NCBI GenBank assembly: GCA_013153345.1
Contig: JAADEQ010000080.1
Location: 1-5,907, forward strand
DNA from: Campylobacterota bacterium
Lineage (GTDB): Bacteria > Campylobacterota > Campylobacteria > Campylobacterales > Sulfurovaceae
Length of the DNA: 5,907 bases
Reading direction: 5' to 3'
Part shown: one piece after another, positions 5,796-5,907 of the stretch
Layout: each line of letters starts with the position of its first letter
Numbering within the stretch: position 1 is the stretch's first letter
The notes under the pieces: generated by a model
What the model saw: only the letters and a program-made list of their open reading frames with translations
What the model was told of the DNA's origin: nothing
Databases searched by the model: none
Position numbers and translations under genes: made by a program

Positions 5796-5907
5796 ATGAG
5801 CTTTATAGAGTGCAGTGATTTAAGAGGCTATAGTATTGCAAAGCGCAATATCCCCATTGCCATAAAAAATAAAGCTTTTAACTATAGTAAAGTTAAAACT
5901 TTGTCTC
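5796..5907 (+). CDS. Possible start of a divergent gene, partial, leaves the window
   Basis: From ATG at 5796 the frame stays open for 37 codons to the right edge, preceded in frame by a stop at 5784. The product begins MSFIECSDLRGYSIA and continues with a basic, isoleucine-rich stretch (KRNIPIAIKNKAF), no signal peptide. I do not recognise it. For: protein-like composition, codons like the other genes, and a TATAAA-type promoter just upstream. Against: no Shine-Dalgarno, AT-rich hairpins inside, and a codon-aligned open frame of 28 codons on the other strand (5906 down to a stop at 5820-5822). If real, it is transcribed away from aapJ with 144 bp between the starts. Confidence 0.35.
   Translation, partial: MSFIECSDLRGYSIAKRNIPIAIKNKAFNYSKVKTLS
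5872..5902 (-). terminator. Weak terminator-like hairpin near right edge
   Basis: TTTTAACT (5876-5883) and AGTTAAAA (5891-5898) form an 8-bp AT-only stem with a 7-nt loop, extendable by three pairs after one mismatch. Reading leftward, it is followed by TATTTTTTAT. It could end a minus-strand gene lying beyond the window. If the plus-strand ORF at 5796 is real, this is simply coding sequence. The two readings exclude each other unless they overlap. Confidence 0.25.

Noticed and set aside
5820..5906. Minus-strand open tail of 28 codons entering from the right edge
   Set aside because: No recognisable motif, codon-aligned antisense to the slightly better plus-strand frame. It cannot be supported without more sequence.

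Overview
The window is AT-rich (about one third G+C by eye) and compactly coded. It most resembles a member of the Campylobacterota (Epsilonproteobacteria). This rests on protein style, very tight gene packing, A/T-ending codons, short AAGGAG/AAGGG ribosome sites, T-rich tracts ahead of TATAAT-type -10 boxes, and scarce CpG. The genus cannot be told from this sequence alone.

Layout. A small conserved-looking hypothetical gene (5-289, +) runs convergently into a leftward operon and overlaps its last gene by 4 bp. The operon, read right to left, is aapJ (5651-4641, periplasmic binding protein), a 226-bp structured gap, aapQ (4414-3263) and aapM (3263-2172, permeases), aapP (2169-1432, ATPase), then a MalY/PatB-type PLP-dependent C-S beta-lyase (1422-286). 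From aapQ onward the genes are coupled: 1-nt overlap, 2-nt gap, 9-nt gap. At the right edge (5652-5907) lies the aapJ upstream region. It may also hold the first 37 codons of a divergent gene that leaves the window.

How the genes work together. AapJ captures an L-amino acid in the periplasm, AapQ/AapM form the membrane channel and AapP powers import. The co-transcribed lyase probably acts on an imported amino acid. If so, the physiological cargo may be a sulfur amino acid such as cystathionine or cystine, rather than (or besides) the broad cargo typical of AapJQMP. That substrate assignment is inference.

Most unusual signals. (1) A nearly perfect 27-bp inverted repeat (25/27) bounds a 202-bp segment between aapJ and aapQ. 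One arm reaches into the aapQ Shine-Dalgarno, and the segment also holds a good internal promoter. Read-through mRNA and internally initiated mRNA would therefore present different aapQ leaders. (2) GATC is completely absent from the 5.9 kb. No phage, IS, CRISPR, tRNA or rRNA was seen. The system is an ordinary transporter operon with possibly unusual internal control.
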